Shown here: piece by piece, positions 26,900 through 36,664 of the stretch
How positions within the stretch are numbered: position 1 is the stretch's first letter
Layout: each line of letters starts with the position of its first letter
Source: Citrobacter sedlakii NBRC 105722
GTDB taxonomy: Bacteria > Pseudomonadota > Gammaproteobacteria > Enterobacterales > Enterobacteriaceae
Direction of reading: 5' to 3'
DNA length: 64,000 nucleotides
Assembly (NCBI RefSeq): GCF_000759835.1
Contig: NZ_BBNB01000002.1
Location: forward strand, 186,001 to 250,000
The notes under the pieces: model-generated
Told to the model about the DNA's origin: nothing
Database searches by the model: none
What the model saw: the letters and a program-made list of their open reading frames with translations, nothing else
Position numbers and translations under genes: made by a program

Positions 26900-27552
26900 A
26901 AAAGATCGCTATGCTTCACACCAGTTCCGCCACGCTCGCCATGATGCAGCAACTGATCGGCGACATCATGCCAGAAGCGGACGTAATGCACCTGGTCGAA
27001 GAGTCGATGATTAAGCAGGTGATGAAGGCCGGAGGCGTGACACCGAACATTGCGGCACGCATTGCCGACTACGTCCACATAGCCGAAAAAGCGGATTGTG
27101 AGATTCTCATCACCGCCTGTTCGTCCATTGGCACGGCGGTTGAACAGTGTCAGTTTATGACGCCGCTGCAGCTTGCGCGTATCGACTGCGCGATGGTGGA
27201 ACAAGCCATTAGCCTGGGTGAGAATATTGCCGTGCTGGCCACCGTCGCCACGACCATGAAACCGACGCTGGAGTATGTGCAGCGCAAAGTACAGGCCAGT
27301 GGTAAGCAATGCACCGTGACGCCGATATTGATGGAAGAGGCCTTCCATGCCCTGCTGGCGGGCGATATGGAAACCCACGATCGCATCGTCAGCGAAGGAT
27401 TGCACAGCGCGTATAAACAGGCTGATGTGGTTATGCTGGCGCAAGCGTCGATGGCGCGCGTTCTGCAACAGCTTCCGTCGCCGCCCGTCCCGGTGATGAC
27501 CTCTCCGGAAAGCGGGATCCGTTGGCTGAAAACACTGGCGGAAAGCGCATAA
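26896..27552 (+). CDS. aspartate/glutamate racemase-family protein
   Basis: 218-aa protein of the Asp/Glu/hydantoin racemase superfamily. The first catalytic position is kept (ILITACSSIG, Cys75). At the place of the second cysteine in classical racemases the motif reads VVMLAQASMARV (around Ala184-Ser185), so a two-base racemase mechanism is unlikely; a one-cysteine decarboxylase, isomerase or lyase role is possible. The frame is open upstream to 26800, but the ATG at 26896 overlaps the previous stop and starts with the family-like KKIAMLHTSSATLAMM. It is the last gene of the operon. Confidence 0.8.
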   Translation: MKKIAMLHTSSATLAMMQQLIGDIMPEADVMHLVEESMIKQVMKAGGVTPNIAARIADYVHIAEKADCEILITACSSIGTAVEQCQFMTPLQLARIDCAMVEQAISLGENIAVLATVATTMKPTLEYVQRKVQASGKQCTVTPILMEEAFHALLAGDMETHDRIVSEGLHSAYKQADVVMLAQASMARVLQQLPSPPVPVMTSPESGIRWLKTLAESA

Positions 27553-27572
27553 CCTGGCAAGTCAACACTCCC

Positions 27573-27604
27573 CGTAGGCGGATAAACGCCAGCGCCATCC
27601 GGCA
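27573..27604. repeat. REP element at the end of the accessory region
   Basis: REP-type unit (GTAGGCGGATAA...GCGCCATCCGGC) just after the racemase-family stop, at the boundary with the conserved suc block. Confidence 0.7.
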
Positions 27605-27610
27605 AACAGA

Positions 27611-27641
27611 CAGGCAAAAAAAAGGCCATCATCAGATGGCC
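27611..27641 (-). terminator. sdh-suc operon terminator
   Basis: On the minus strand a 7-bp stem GGCCATC/GATGGCC (27624-27630 and 27635-27641, 4-nt loop) is followed directly by a run of seven T. This is a classic intrinsic terminator about 75 nt past the sucD stop. Confidence 0.85.
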
Positions 27642-27715
27642 AACCATGTCGAAAATGGACCAGCCCTTTCCCCTGCATCACGGGTAAATGCAGGGGTTAG
27701 GCTGTTTTATTGCTT
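27611..27715 (-). ncRNA. sdhX: probable SdhX (RybD) 3'-UTR sRNA
   Basis: In E. coli the sdhCDAB-sucABCD message releases an Hfq-binding sRNA, SdhX, from its 3' UTR. Here the sucD 3' UTR is about 105 nt, contains an inner 9-bp hairpin (27670-27678 / 27688-27696), and ends with a strong terminator and T7 run suited to Hfq binding. Position, size and ending fit SdhX. The call is based on synteny and structure, not on a sequence comparison. Confidence 0.55.
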
Positions 27716-27716
27716 T
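27661..27716 (+). terminator. terminator-like hairpin facing the otn-type operon
   Basis: CCCCTGCAT/ATGCAGGGG (27670-27678, 27688-27696), extended by outer CAGCC/GGCTG arms, is followed on the plus strand by TTTTATTGCTTTT. It can end transcripts from the plus-strand operon before they enter sucD antisense. It is the same inverted repeat as the inner hairpin of the sucD 3' UTR. Confidence 0.55.
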
Positions 27717-28585
27717 TACTTAATGACAGCTTTCAGCGCTTCGCCGATATCGGCCAGGCTGCGAACCGTTTTCACGCCTGCGGCTTCCAGGGCTGCGAAT
27801 TTCTCATCAGCCGTACCTTTCCCCCCGGCGATAATGGCGCCTGCGTGACCCATACGCTTGCCTTTCGGCGCGGTCACACCGGCGATATAGCCCACTACCG
27901 GCTTGGTGACGTGATCTTTGATGTACGCAGCCGCTTCTTCTTCCGCGCTGCCGCCGATCTCACCGATCATCACGATCGCTTCGGTCTGCGGATCTTCCTG
28001 GAACAGCTTCAGGATGTCGATGAAGTTAGAGCCCGGGATCGGGTCGCCGCCGATGCCCACGCAGGTGGACTGGCCGAAGCCGTAATCGGTGGTCTGCTTA
28101 ACCGCTTCATAGGTCAGCGTACCGGAACGGGAAACGATACCCACTTTACCCGGCTTATGGATGTGGCCCGGCATGATGCCGATCTTGCATTCGCCTGGGG
28201 TGATCACGCCCGGGCAGTTCGGCCCGATCATGCGCACGCCCGCTTCGTCCAGCTTCACCTTCACGGTCAGCATATCCAGCGTTGGGATACCTTCGGTGAT
28301 GGTGATAATCAGCTTAATGCCCGCGTCGATCGCTTCCAGAATGGAATCTTTACAGAACGGAGCCGGAACGTAGATCACAGAGGCAGTCGCGCCTGTTGCT
28401 TCTACCGCTTCACGCACGGTGTTGAACACCGGCAGGCCCAGATGGGTGGTGCCGCCTTTACCTGGCGTGACGCCGCCAACCATTTGCGTACCGTAAGCGA
28501 TCGCCTGTTCGGAGTGGAACGTCCCCTGGCTACCGGTGAAGCCCTGACAGATAACCTTGGTGTTTTTATCGATTAAAACAGACAT
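27716..28585 (-). CDS. sucD: succinyl-CoA synthetase alpha subunit
   Basis: Alpha subunit (289 aa) of succinyl-CoA synthetase, which converts succinyl-CoA to succinate with ATP formation in the TCA cycle. The CoA-binding Rossmann part covers residues 1-125 ([20 protein letters not shown]). The active-site phosphohistidine lies in [11 protein letters not shown]. Its ATG shares one base with the sucC stop. It is the last gene of the sdhCDAB-sucABCD transcription unit. Confidence 0.98.
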   Translation of the reverse strand: MSVLIDKNTKVICQGFTGSQGTFHSEQAIAYGTQMVGGVTPGKGGTTHLGLPVFNTVREAVEATGATASVIYVPAPFCKDSILEAIDAGIKLIITITEGIPTLDMLTVKVKLDEAGVRMIGPNCPGVITPGECKIGIMPGHIHKPGKVGIVSRSGTLTYEAVKQTTDYGFGQSTCVGIGGDPIPGSNFIDILKLFQEDPQTEAIVMIGEIGGSAEEEAAAYIKDHVTKPVVGYIAGVTAPKGKRMGHAGAIIAGGKGTADEKFAALEAAGVKTVRSLADIGEALKAVIK

Positions 28586-29751
28586 TATTTCCCCTCCACT
28601 GCGGCAACAACCTGCTGAGCTGCATCCGTCAGACTTTTCGCTGCAATAATATTCAGGCCGCTGTCAGCCAGTTTCTTCGCGCCGAGTTCGGCGTTGTTGC
28701 CTTCCAGACGCACAACCACCGGCACGTTAACGCCCACTTCTTCCACCGCGCCGATAATACCGTCTGCGATCAGGTCGCAACGGACAATACCGCCGAAGAT
28801 GTTAACCAGCACGGCTTTCACGTTGTCGTCAGAGAGAATAATTTTGAACGCTTCGGTCACGCGCTCTTTGGTCGCGCCGCCGCCCACGTCGAGGAAGTTC
28901 GCCGGTTCGCCGCCGTGCAGCTTAACGATGTCCATGGTGCCCATCGCCAGACCCGCGCCGTTCACCATACAGCCGATATTGCCGTCCAGCGCCACGTAGT
29001 TCAGTTCCCACTGCGCAGCCTGCGCTTCGCGCGGATCTTCCTGCGACTGGTCGCGCATTTCGCGCAGATCCGGCTGGCGGAACAGCGCATTGCCGTCAGC
29101 GCCCAGCTTGCCGTCGAGGCAGATCAGATCGCCTTGTTTGGTGATAACCAGCGGGTTAATTTCGATCAGCGCCAGATCGCGCTCCAGGAAAATGGTCGCC
29201 AGGCCCATGAAGATCCGGGTGAACTGCTGCACCAGTTTGCCTTCCAGACCCAGTTTGAACGCCAGCTCGCGTCCCTGATACGGCATCGGTCCGGTCAGCG
29301 GATCGAGCGCCACTTTATGGATCAGGTGCGGGGTTTCTTCCGCCACTTTTTCAATTTCCACGCCGCCTTCGGTAGAGGCCATAAAGACCACGCGACGGGA
29401 GCTGCGGTCAACAACCGCGCCCAGATACAATTCTTTGTCGATATCGGTCGCCGCTTCAACCAGAATCTGGTTAACCGGCTGGCCGTTCGCATCTGTCTGG
29501 TAGGTCACCAGGCGTTTGCCCAGCCAGTGTTCAGCAAACGCGCGAATCTCTTCTTTGCTGTTAACGACCTTCACACCGCCCGCTTTACCACGGCCACCAG
29601 CGTGAACCTGACATTTTACTACCCACGGACCGGCACCGATTTTCGATGCCGCTTCTTCAGCCTGGCGCGGAGTAGTACAGGCATAACCCACCGGCGCCGG
29701 TAAGCCATAGCGGGCAAAAAGTTGTTTTGCCTGATATTCATGTAAGTTCAT
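28585..29751 (-). CDS. sucC: succinyl-CoA synthetase beta subunit
   Basis: ATP-grasp beta subunit, 388 aa as in E. coli. The N-terminal [18 protein letters not shown], the nucleotide-binding [18 protein letters not shown], and the C-terminal [16 protein letters not shown] and [11 protein letters not shown] motifs are intact. It pairs with SucD to form the heterotetramer. It is separated from sucB by 116 bp containing a REP element. Confidence 0.98.
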   Translation of the reverse strand: MNLHEYQAKQLFARYGLPAPVGYACTTPRQAEEAASKIGAGPWVVKCQVHAGGRGKAGGVKVVNSKEEIRAFAEHWLGKRLVTYQTDANGQPVNQILVEAATDIDKELYLGAVVDRSSRRVVFMASTEGGVEIEKVAEETPHLIHKVALDPLTGPMPYQGRELAFKLGLEGKLVQQFTRIFMGLATIFLERDLALIEINPLVITKQGDLICLDGKLGADGNALFRQPDLREMRDQSQEDPREAQAAQWELNYVALDGNIGCMVNGAGLAMGTMDIVKLHGGEPANFLDVGGGATKERVTEAFKIILSDDNVKAVLVNIFGGIVRCDLIADGIIGAVEEVGVNVPVVVRLEGNNAELGAKKLADSGLNIIAAKSLTDAAQQVVAAVEGK

Positions 29752-29813
29752 GTGTTCTGTCCATCCTTCAGGTAATCGTTATCTTTAAACCCGTAGACCA
29801 GAGCGGTATCTTT

Positions 29814-29846
29814 GCCGGACGGCGCTACGCTTATCCGGCCTACGGG
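29814..29846. repeat. REP element between sucC and sucB
   Basis: A REP-like palindrome (GCCGGACGGCGCTACGCTTATCCGGCCTAC) sits in the sucB-sucC spacer. It may separate message stability of the oxoglutarate dehydrogenase genes from that of the succinyl-CoA synthetase genes. Confidence 0.75.
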
Positions 29847-29867
29847 GCAGGTGACGCTAAAAAATGA

Positions 29868-31088
29868 CTATACGTCCAGCAGCAGACGCGTTGGATCTTC
29901 CAGCAGCTCTTTAATCGCCACCAGGAAGCCCACGGATTCGCGGCCGTCGATCAGGCGGTGATCGTAAGACAGCGCCAGGTACATCATTGGCAGGATTTCA
30001 ACCTTGCCCTCCACCGCCATCGGACGATCTTTAATGGCGTGCATCCCGAGGATCGCGCTCTGCGGCGGGTTGATGATCGGGGTGGACATCAGGGAACCGA
30101 ACACACCACCGTTGGTGATGGTAAAGTTACCGCCGGTCAGGTCTTCTACCGTCAGCTTGCCGTCACGGCCTTTGACGGCCAGCTCTTTAATTTTCTTCTC
30201 GATGTCAGCCATGCCCAACGTATCCACGTCACGCAGGACGGGCGTCACCAGGCCACGCGGCGTAGACACCGCCATGCTCACGTCGAAATAGTTGTGATAC
30301 ACCACGTCGTCGCCGTCGATAGACGCATTCACTTCCGGATAACGCTTCAGCGCTTCAACCACCGCCTTCACATAGAAGGACATGAAACCCAGACGGATAC
30401 CGTGACGTTTCTCGAACGCTTCGCCGTACTGCTTACGCAGATCCATGATTGGCTTCATGTTGACTTCGTTGAAGGTGGTCAGCATCGCGGTGGAGTTTTT
30501 CGCTTCCAGCAGACGCTCGGCCACGCGCTTGCGCAGTCGGGTCATCGGGACGCGTTTTTCACTGCGAGCGCCAAGCGCTGGCTGTGCCGCCGCAGCCGCA
30601 GCGGGTGCGTTGGACGCTTCTTTCGCCGGCGCTTTCGCCAGATGTTTTTCTACATCTTCACGGGTGATGCGGCCACCGACGCCGGTGCCTTTAATGGCGC
30701 TGGCATCCAGGTTGTGTTCGGCCAGCAGGCGACGGATCGCCGGGCTGAGCGCATCGTTGTTTTGCTCTTCCAGAGACGCCTGCTGGCGCTGCGCCGGGGT
30801 GGACGCTTTCTCTTCGGATTTCGCGCTGGTTTCTTTACCGGCGCTGTTGCCTTCACGCAGGCGACCCAGGATCTGGCGAGAGGTCACGGTAGTGCCTTCG
30901 TCTTCCAGAACCGCATCCAGAATGCCGTCCGCTGATGCCGGTACTTCCAGTACCACTTTGTCAGTTTCGATTTCGACCAGCACTTCGTCACGAACTACGG
31001 CATCGCCTGGTTTTTTGTGCCAGGTGGCGACGGTCGCGTCCGCTACGGACTCAGGCAGGTCGGGAACAAGAATATCTACGCTACTCAT
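29868..31088 (-). CDS. sucB: dihydrolipoyl succinyltransferase (E2o)
   Basis: E2 core of the 2-oxoglutarate dehydrogenase complex, 406 aa. A lipoyl domain with the modified Lys44 in [12 protein letters not shown] is followed by an alanine/glutamine-rich linker. A peripheral-subunit-binding domain lies near residues 112-150 ([23 protein letters not shown]), and a catalytic acetyltransferase domain ends with [11 protein letters not shown], which holds the active-site His and Asp. It begins 14 nt after the sucA stop. Confidence 0.98.
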   Translation of the reverse strand: MSSVDILVPDLPESVADATVATWHKKPGDAVVRDEVLVEIETDKVVLEVPASADGILDAVLEDEGTTVTSRQILGRLREGNSAGKETSAKSEEKASTPAQRQQASLEEQNNDALSPAIRRLLAEHNLDASAIKGTGVGGRITREDVEKHLAKAPAKEASNAPAAAAAAQPALGARSEKRVPMTRLRKRVAERLLEAKNSTAMLTTFNEVNMKPIMDLRKQYGEAFEKRHGIRLGFMSFYVKAVVEALKRYPEVNASIDGDDVVYHNYFDVSMAVSTPRGLVTPVLRDVDTLGMADIEKKIKELAVKGRDGKLTVEDLTGGNFTITNGGVFGSLMSTPIINPPQSAILGMHAIKDRPMAVEGKVEILPMMYLALSYDHRLIDGRESVGFLVAIKELLEDPTRLLLDV

Positions 31089-31102
31089 TATTTATCCTTT
31101 AT

Positions 31103-33904
31103 TTAATCGACGTTCAGCGCGTCATTAACCAGATCTTGTTGCTGCTTCTGGTGAACGGACATATACCCTACCGCCGGAGAGGCGGAGGCCGGGCGACCTG
31201 CATAACGCAGGGCGGACCCAAATGGAATCACTTCACGGAAATGATGCTGGCTGCAGTACCAGGCGCCCTGGTTGAGCGGCTCTTCCTGACACCAGACAAA
31301 ATCATGTACGTGAGCGTACTGTTTCAGCACGTCCTGCATCGCCTGATGCGGGAACGGATAAAGCTGTTCGATGCGCACAATGGCGACATCTTTCTGATCG
31401 TTCTTACGGCGCTGTTCCAGCAGGTCGTAATAAACCTTACCAGAACACATCACCACGCGCTTCACGCCTTTCGGATCGATATCATCAATTTCGCCAATGG
31501 CCGGCAGGAAGGTGCCGTTGGCCAGCTCATCCAGGCTGGAAACCGCCAGCGGATGACGCAGCAGCGATTTCGGCGACATGACCACCAGCGGACGGCGCAT
31601 ACCGCGCAGCGCCTGACGACGCAGCATGTGGTACACCTGAGCCGGGGTGGACGGCACGCAAACCTGCATGTTCTGCTCGGCGCAAAGCTGCAGATAACGC
31701 TCCAGTCGCGCGGAGGAGTGCTCCGGCCCCTGGCCTTCGTAACCGTGCGGCAGCAGCATCACCAGCCCGCACATGCGGCCCCACTTCTGTTCGCCGGAGG
31801 AGATGAACTGGTCAATCACCACCTGCGCGCCGTTGGCGAAGTCACCGAACTGCGCTTCCCAGATCGTCAGGGTACGCGGTTCCGCCGTGGCGTAACCGTA
31901 TTCAAACGCCAGTACCGCTTCTTCAGACAGAACGGAGTCCCATACCCGGAAGCTGCCCTGGCCGTTATGCACATGCTGCAGCGGGGTGTAGGTTGAACCG
32001 TTAGACTGATTATGAATCACCGCGTGGCGGTGGAAGAAGGTGCCGCGACCGGAGTCTTCGCCGGACAGGCGTACCGGGATACCTTCATCAACCAGCGTGG
32101 CGTAAGCCAGATTTTCCGCGCCGCCCCAGTCGAACAGTTTCTCGCCCGCCGCCATCGCCTGGCGGTCAGCGTAAATTTTGGCCACGCGGGACTGCATCTC
32201 AACCGCTTCCGGCACCGTACTGATGCGTTTCGCCAGCTCCTGCAGACGCTTCATCTCCACCTTGTTCGGGTACGCTTCGTCCCACTCGTGGTTGAGGTAC
32301 GGCGACCAGGTAAAGGAGTGCATGTTCATCGGACGCCACTCTTTCACCACGCATTCACCGGCGTCCAGCGCGTCACGGTAAAGGTTGACCATTTCGGTCG
32401 CGTCTTCCAGCGTGGCGACGTTGTCGGCTTCCAGTTTGTCGGCGTAGATCTTACGCGGGGTCGGGTGTTTTTTGATTTTCTGGTACATCAGCGGCTGGGT
32501 TGCGCTCGGCTCGTCGGCTTCGTTATGGCCGTGACGGCGGTAGCATACCAGGTCGATGAAGACATCACGTTTAAAGGTGTTACGGAAGTCCAGCGCCAGA
32601 CGGGTGACAAACGCCACCGCTTCCGGATCGTCCGCGTTGACGTGGAAGATCGGCGCCTGCACCATTTTACCGATGTCGGTGCAGTACGGCGTGGATCGGG
32701 CATCCAGCGGATTAGAGGTGGTGAAGCCCACCTGGTTGTTGATAACGATGCGAACGGTCCCGCCCACTTCGTATCCCCGCGCTTTCGACATGTTCAGGGT
32801 TTCCTGAACCACGCCCTGCCCGGTCACCGCAGCGTCACCATGAATGGTGATCGGCAGCACTTTGTTGCTGCTCGGCTCGTCGAGCCTGTCCAGACGCGCC
32901 CGCACGGAACCGATAACCACCGGGCTGACGATCTCCAGGTGAGACGGGTTAAACGCCAGCGCCAGGTGGACCAGGCCGCCTTCGGTTTCAATATCGGACG
33001 AGAAGCCCATGTGGTACTTCACGTCACCGGTACCGAGGTGTTCTTTATGTTTGCCCGCAAATTCGTCGAACAGATCCTGCGGTTTTTTACCCAGCACGTT
33101 GACCAGCACGTTCAGACGACCACGGTGGGCCATTCCCAGCACCACTTCACGGGTGCCGCTGTTGCCCGCATGGCGGATCATCTCTTTCAGCATCGGTATT
33201 AACGCGTCGCCGCCTTCCAGCGAGAAGCGTTTCGCGCCCGGGAACTTCGCGCCCAGATAACGTTCCAGGCCTTCCGCCGCGGTCAGTTCGCTCAGGAAAC
33301 GTTTTTTCTCATCGGCGCTAAACGCCGCGCGTCCGGATTCGATACGCTGTTGCAGCCAGCGTTTTTCTTCGGTGCTGGTGATGTGCATGTACTCGGCGCC
33401 GATCGGGCCGCAGTAAGTTTGTTTGAGGGCGGAGAGCAACTCGCCCAGCTTCATCGTCTCTTTGCCGCCAGCAAAAGAACCTACGTTAAAGCTTTCCTGG
33501 AAGTCGGCCTCGGTCAGATCGTGGAAGGAAGGATCCAGATCCGCCACGGTTTCTTGCTTCCACAGTCCCAGCGGATCGAGATTCGCATGCTGGTGACCGC
33601 GGAAACGATAAGCGTTAATGAGCTGCAGGACTTTAACCTGCTTCACATTGGTGTCAGGGTCGGAAATCGAAGAAGAGTAACGTGAGGCATCCTTCGCCAG
33701 ACGACGGAAATAATCACGCGTTTTTGAATGGAATTGATCCGGTTTGACCCCTGTACCAGGCAACTGCTGGAACGTGGAACGCCAGTTCGCGTCCACAGAG
33801 TCAGGATCGGTTAAGAAGTCTTCATAGAGCTGTTCTATCCAGCTCTGGTTTGCGCCAGAGAGGTAAGAAGAGTCCAGCCAGGCTTTCAAAGCGCTGTTCT
33901 GCAT
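31103..33904 (-). CDS. sucA: 2-oxoglutarate dehydrogenase E1
   Basis: Thiamine-diphosphate dehydrogenase (933 aa, same as E. coli) that decarboxylates 2-oxoglutarate and passes the succinyl group to SucB. It begins with the E2/E3-binding N-terminus MQNSALKAWLDSSYLSG. Active-site segments include VVLGMAHRGRLNVL, HGDAAVTGQGVVQE and INNQVGFTTSN. It starts a sub-block separated from sdhB by 261 bp, where E. coli has an additional promoter. Confidence 0.98.
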   Translation of the reverse strand: MQNSALKAWLDSSYLSGANQSWIEQLYEDFLTDPDSVDANWRSTFQQLPGTGVKPDQFHSKTRDYFRRLAKDASRYSSSISDPDTNVKQVKVLQLINAYRFRGHQHANLDPLGLWKQETVADLDPSFHDLTEADFQESFNVGSFAGGKETMKLGELLSALKQTYCGPIGAEYMHITSTEEKRWLQQRIESGRAAFSADEKKRFLSELTAAEGLERYLGAKFPGAKRFSLEGGDALIPMLKEMIRHAGNSGTREVVLGMAHRGRLNVLVNVLGKKPQDLFDEFAGKHKEHLGTGDVKYHMGFSSDIETEGGLVHLALAFNPSHLEIVSPVVIGSVRARLDRLDEPSSNKVLPITIHGDAAVTGQGVVQETLNMSKARGYEVGGTVRIVINNQVGFTTSNPLDARSTPYCTDIGKMVQAPIFHVNADDPEAVAFVTRLALDFRNTFKRDVFIDLVCYRRHGHNEADEPSATQPLMYQKIKKHPTPRKIYADKLEADNVATLEDATEMVNLYRDALDAGECVVKEWRPMNMHSFTWSPYLNHEWDEAYPNKVEMKRLQELAKRISTVPEAVEMQSRVAKIYADRQAMAAGEKLFDWGGAENLAYATLVDEGIPVRLSGEDSGRGTFFHRHAVIHNQSNGSTYTPLQHVHNGQGSFRVWDSVLSEEAVLAFEYGYATAEPRTLTIWEAQFGDFANGAQVVIDQFISSGEQKWGRMCGLVMLLPHGYEGQGPEHSSARLERYLQLCAEQNMQVCVPSTPAQVYHMLRRQALRGMRRPLVVMSPKSLLRHPLAVSSLDELANGTFLPAIGEIDDIDPKGVKRVVMCSGKVYYDLLEQRRKNDQKDVAIVRIEQLYPFPHQAMQDVLKQYAHVHDFVWCQEEPLNQGAWYCSQHHFREVIPFGSALRYAGRPASASPAVGYMSVHQKQQQDLVNDALNVD

Positions 33905-34165
33905 CGTGATCCCTTAAGCATTTTTATGCTTACTTTCGCCGTAGAAACTACCACGCACACCGAGTGTACGTGCCGGGGTTCACCTGCGAGCTCTTACTGG
34001 CCCGCGAAGGAACCTTTAAAAACTGCCATTCATCTTCTGCGTTCAGGCTGCGACGTTGTTGGCTGCCTTGTCTCGTCCTGTACGCCTCGATGACGGGTAC
34101 TGCAATGTAGCGGTTTTTAAAGATTTCCTGCATCACCGGGGAATCGCTTCCCCGGCGTTTACACG
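33905..34165 (-). promoter_or_regulatory. sdhB-sucA spacer with hairpin and probable internal promoter
   Basis: A perfect 8-bp stem CCGGGGAA/TTCCCCGG (34136-34143 and 34148-34155) with a 4-nt loop lies 10 bases past the sdhB stop. It is not followed by a T run on the minus strand, so it looks like a processing or stability hairpin rather than a terminator. The rest of the spacer carries no credible gene. An internal sucA promoter is expected by analogy to E. coli but I could not place it. Confidence 0.5.
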
Positions 34166-34882
34166 TTATGCACTGCGCTGCAACAGCATCGACTTAATAT
34201 GGCCGATGGCGCGCGTCGGGTTTAGCCCCTTAGGACACACACTGACGCAGTTCATGATGCTGTGACAGCGGAATACGCTGAATGCATCGCTCATTCCTTC
34301 CAGGCGGCTGTCGGTTTCGGTATCGCGGCTGTCGATCAGGAAGCGGTATGCCGCTAACAGACCGGCCGGGCCGATGAACTTATCCGGGTTCCACCAGAAA
34401 GACGGGCAAGACGTTGAGCAGCACGCACACAAAATACATTCATACAGCCCATCGAGTTTTTCCCGCTGCTCGGGCATCTGCAAATGCTCGCGCGCCGGAG
34501 GATTTTGCCCATTATTCAACAAGTAAGGCTTAATCTTCTCATATTGTGCGTAGAATTGCCCCATGTCTACCACCAAATCGCGGATCACCGGTAACCCTGG
34601 CAGTGGACGGATGACAATTTTCTTACCCGGCTGATTCAGCGCCGAAATGGGCGTGATGCACGCCAGGCCGTTTTTGCCGTTCATGTTCAGTCCGTCAGAC
34701 CCGCAGACCCCTTCACGGCAGGAGCGACGGAAAGAGAGGCTCGGATCTTTTTCTTTCAGCTGCATCAGTGCATCCAGCAGCATCATATCGCGCCCTTCTT
34801 CGCCTTCCAGGGTGTAATCCTGCATGCGCGGAGCGTCATCAACATCCGGGTTATAGCGATAAATTGAAAACTCGAGTTTCAT
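34166..34882 (-). CDS. sdhB: succinate dehydrogenase iron-sulfur subunit
   Basis: 238-aa membrane-bound complex II subunit that relays electrons from SdhA to ubiquinone. The [2Fe-2S] cysteines are in SCREGVCGSDGLNMNGK and LAC; the [4Fe-4S] and [3Fe-4S] ligands are in CILCACCSTSCPSFWW and FRCHSIMNCVSVCPKGLNP. It follows sdhA after 15 nt. Confidence 0.98.
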   Translation of the reverse strand: MKLEFSIYRYNPDVDDAPRMQDYTLEGEEGRDMMLLDALMQLKEKDPSLSFRRSCREGVCGSDGLNMNGKNGLACITPISALNQPGKKIVIRPLPGLPVIRDLVVDMGQFYAQYEKIKPYLLNNGQNPPAREHLQMPEQREKLDGLYECILCACCSTSCPSFWWNPDKFIGPAGLLAAYRFLIDSRDTETDSRLEGMSDAFSVFRCHSIMNCVSVCPKGLNPTRAIGHIKSMLLQRSA

Positions 34883-34897
34883 TGTCCTGTCTCCGCA

Positions 34898-36664
34898 TTA
34901 GTAAGTACGAATCTTCGGCGGGAATGCCGGGCGCAGTTTCGGTTCCATATTGACCTGACGTCGCGTCATGGACTCCGTCTCTGGCAGATACAGGGAATGG
35001 CACAGCCAGTTTTCATCATCACGCTCCGGGAAGTCGAAGCGGCTATGCGCGCCGCGACTTTCGGTACGGAAGTTTGCTGAAACCGCCGTGGCGTAGGCAG
35101 TTTCCATCAGGTTATCCAGCTCCAGGCACTCAACGCGCTGAGTGTTGAACTCGCTGGAAGTATCGTCCAGACGGGCGTTTTTCAGCCGCTCGCGGATCGC
35201 CTTCAGTTGTTCCAGCCCTTTCGCCATCGCGTCGCCTTCACGGAATACCGAGAAGTTGTGCTGCATACATTCCTGCAGCGCTTTGCGAATCACGACCGGA
35301 TCTTCACCGTCGCGGTTATTGTTCCAGCGGTTCAGGCGCGCCAGTGAGGCGTCGATTTCGTCGTCGGTCGCATCGCGCAGTGCGCCCTGCTCCGCGATAG
35401 ACTCCTGCAGATGCAGACCCGCCGCACGGCCAAACACCACCAGATCCAGCAGCGAGTTGCCGCCCAGACGGTTGGCGCCGTGTACGGAGACGCAGGCGAT
35501 TTCGCCCACCGCAAACAGGCCCGGAATCACCACGTCTTCGCCCTGCTCGTTCACGGTCAGCGCCTGGCCGGTCACTTTGGTCGGGATTCCACCCATCATA
35601 TAGTGGCAGGTCGGGATAACCGGAATCGGCTCTTTCACCGGGTCGACGTGGGCAAAGGTACGGGAAAGTTCGAGAATACCCGGCAGACGGGACTCCAGAA
35701 CCTCTTTCCCCAGATGATCAAGTTTCAGCTTGGCATGCGGCCCCCACGGACCGTCGCAGCCGCGACCTTCGCGAATTTCAATCATGATGGAACGCGCCAC
35801 CACGTCGCGACCCGCCAAGTCTTTCGCATTCGGCGCATAACGCTCCATAAAGCGTTCGCCGTGTTTGTTCAGCAGATAGCCGCCTTCGCCGCGGCAACCT
35901 TCGGTGACCAGTACGCCCGCACCGGCGATACCGGTCGGGTGGAACTGCCACATTTCCATGTCCTGCACCGGCACGCCTGCGCGAATCGCCATGCCCACGC
36001 CGTCGCCGGTATTAATATGGGCGTTGGTGGTGGATTGATAAATACGGCCTGCGCCGCCGGTCGCCAGCACCGTGGCGCGGGCTTTGAAGTAAACCACTTC
36101 ACCGGTTTCAATGCACAGCGCGGTACAACCCACGATCGCGCCGTCGGCGTTCTTCACCAGATCCAGCGCATACCACTCGGAGAAAATGGTGGTGTGGTTT
36201 TTCAGGTTCTGCTGATACAGCGTGTGCAGCAGCGCATGGCCGGTACGGTCAGCTGCCGCTGCGGTACGTGCCGCCTGCTCGCCGCCGAAGTTTTTCGACT
36301 GGCCGCCAAACGGACGCTGATAGATACGACCGTCATCAAGACGGGAAAAAGGCAGCCCCATGTGCTCCAGCTCCAGAATCGCTTCCGGTCCGGTCTTGCA
36401 CATATATTCAATCGCGTCCTGGTCACCAATGTAGTCCGACCCTTTGACGGTGTCGTACATGTGCCATTCCCAGTTATCCTCATGGGTATTACCGAGCGCG
36501 ACGGTAATGCCGCCCTGCGCGGAAACGGTATGGGAACGGGTTGGAAAGACTTTAGAGAGCAGCGCACAGGTTTGTCCGCTCTGGGAAATTTGCAGCGCCG
36601 CACGCATACCCGCGCCGCCTGCGCCTATGACCACTGCATCAAATTCTCTGACTGGCAATTTCAT
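34898..36664 (-). CDS. sdhA: succinate dehydrogenase flavoprotein subunit
   Basis: 588-aa flavoprotein that oxidises succinate to fumarate. The dinucleotide motif [14 protein letters not shown] is at residues 11-24 and the covalent FAD site is His45 in [12 protein letters not shown]. The catalytic arginine region and the C-terminal [21 protein letters not shown] match the E. coli subunit. A longer frame (to 36676) exists, but the ATG at 36664, which overlaps the sdhD stop, gives the exact E. coli N-terminus and length. Confidence 0.98.
   Translation of the reverse strand: MKLPVREFDAVVIGAGGAGMRAALQISQSGQTCALLSKVFPTRSHTVSAQGGITVALGNTHEDNWEWHMYDTVKGSDYIGDQDAIEYMCKTGPEAILELEHMGLPFSRLDDGRIYQRPFGGQSKNFGGEQAARTAAAADRTGHALLHTLYQQNLKNHTTIFSEWYALDLVKNADGAIVGCTALCIETGEVVYFKARATVLATGGAGRIYQSTTNAHINTGDGVGMAIRAGVPVQDMEMWQFHPTGIAGAGVLVTEGCRGEGGYLLNKHGERFMERYAPNAKDLAGRDVVARSIMIEIREGRGCDGPWGPHAKLKLDHLGKEVLESRLPGILELSRTFAHVDPVKEPIPVIPTCHYMMGGIPTKVTGQALTVNEQGEDVVIPGLFAVGEIACVSVHGANRLGGNSLLDLVVFGRAAGLHLQESIAEQGALRDATDDEIDASLARLNRWNNNRDGEDPVVIRKALQECMQHNFSVFREGDAMAKGLEQLKAIRERLKNARLDDTSSEFNTQRVECLELDNLMETAYATAVSANFRTESRGAHSRFDFPERDDENWLCHSLYLPETESMTRRQVNMEPKLRPAFPPKIRTY

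Noticed and set aside
27710-28576. 288-codon plus-strand frame over sucD
   Set aside because: Antisense shadow of sucD.
29958-30935. 325-codon plus-strand frame over sucB
   Set aside because: Antisense shadow of sucB; the conserved domains are on the minus strand.
32012-33202. 396-codon plus-strand frame over sucA
   Set aside because: Antisense shadow of sucA with low-complexity basic composition.
33948-34136. 62-codon minus-strand frame in the sdhB-sucA spacer
   Set aside because: Basic, low-complexity sequence without ribosome site; the spacer is better explained by a hairpin and promoter.
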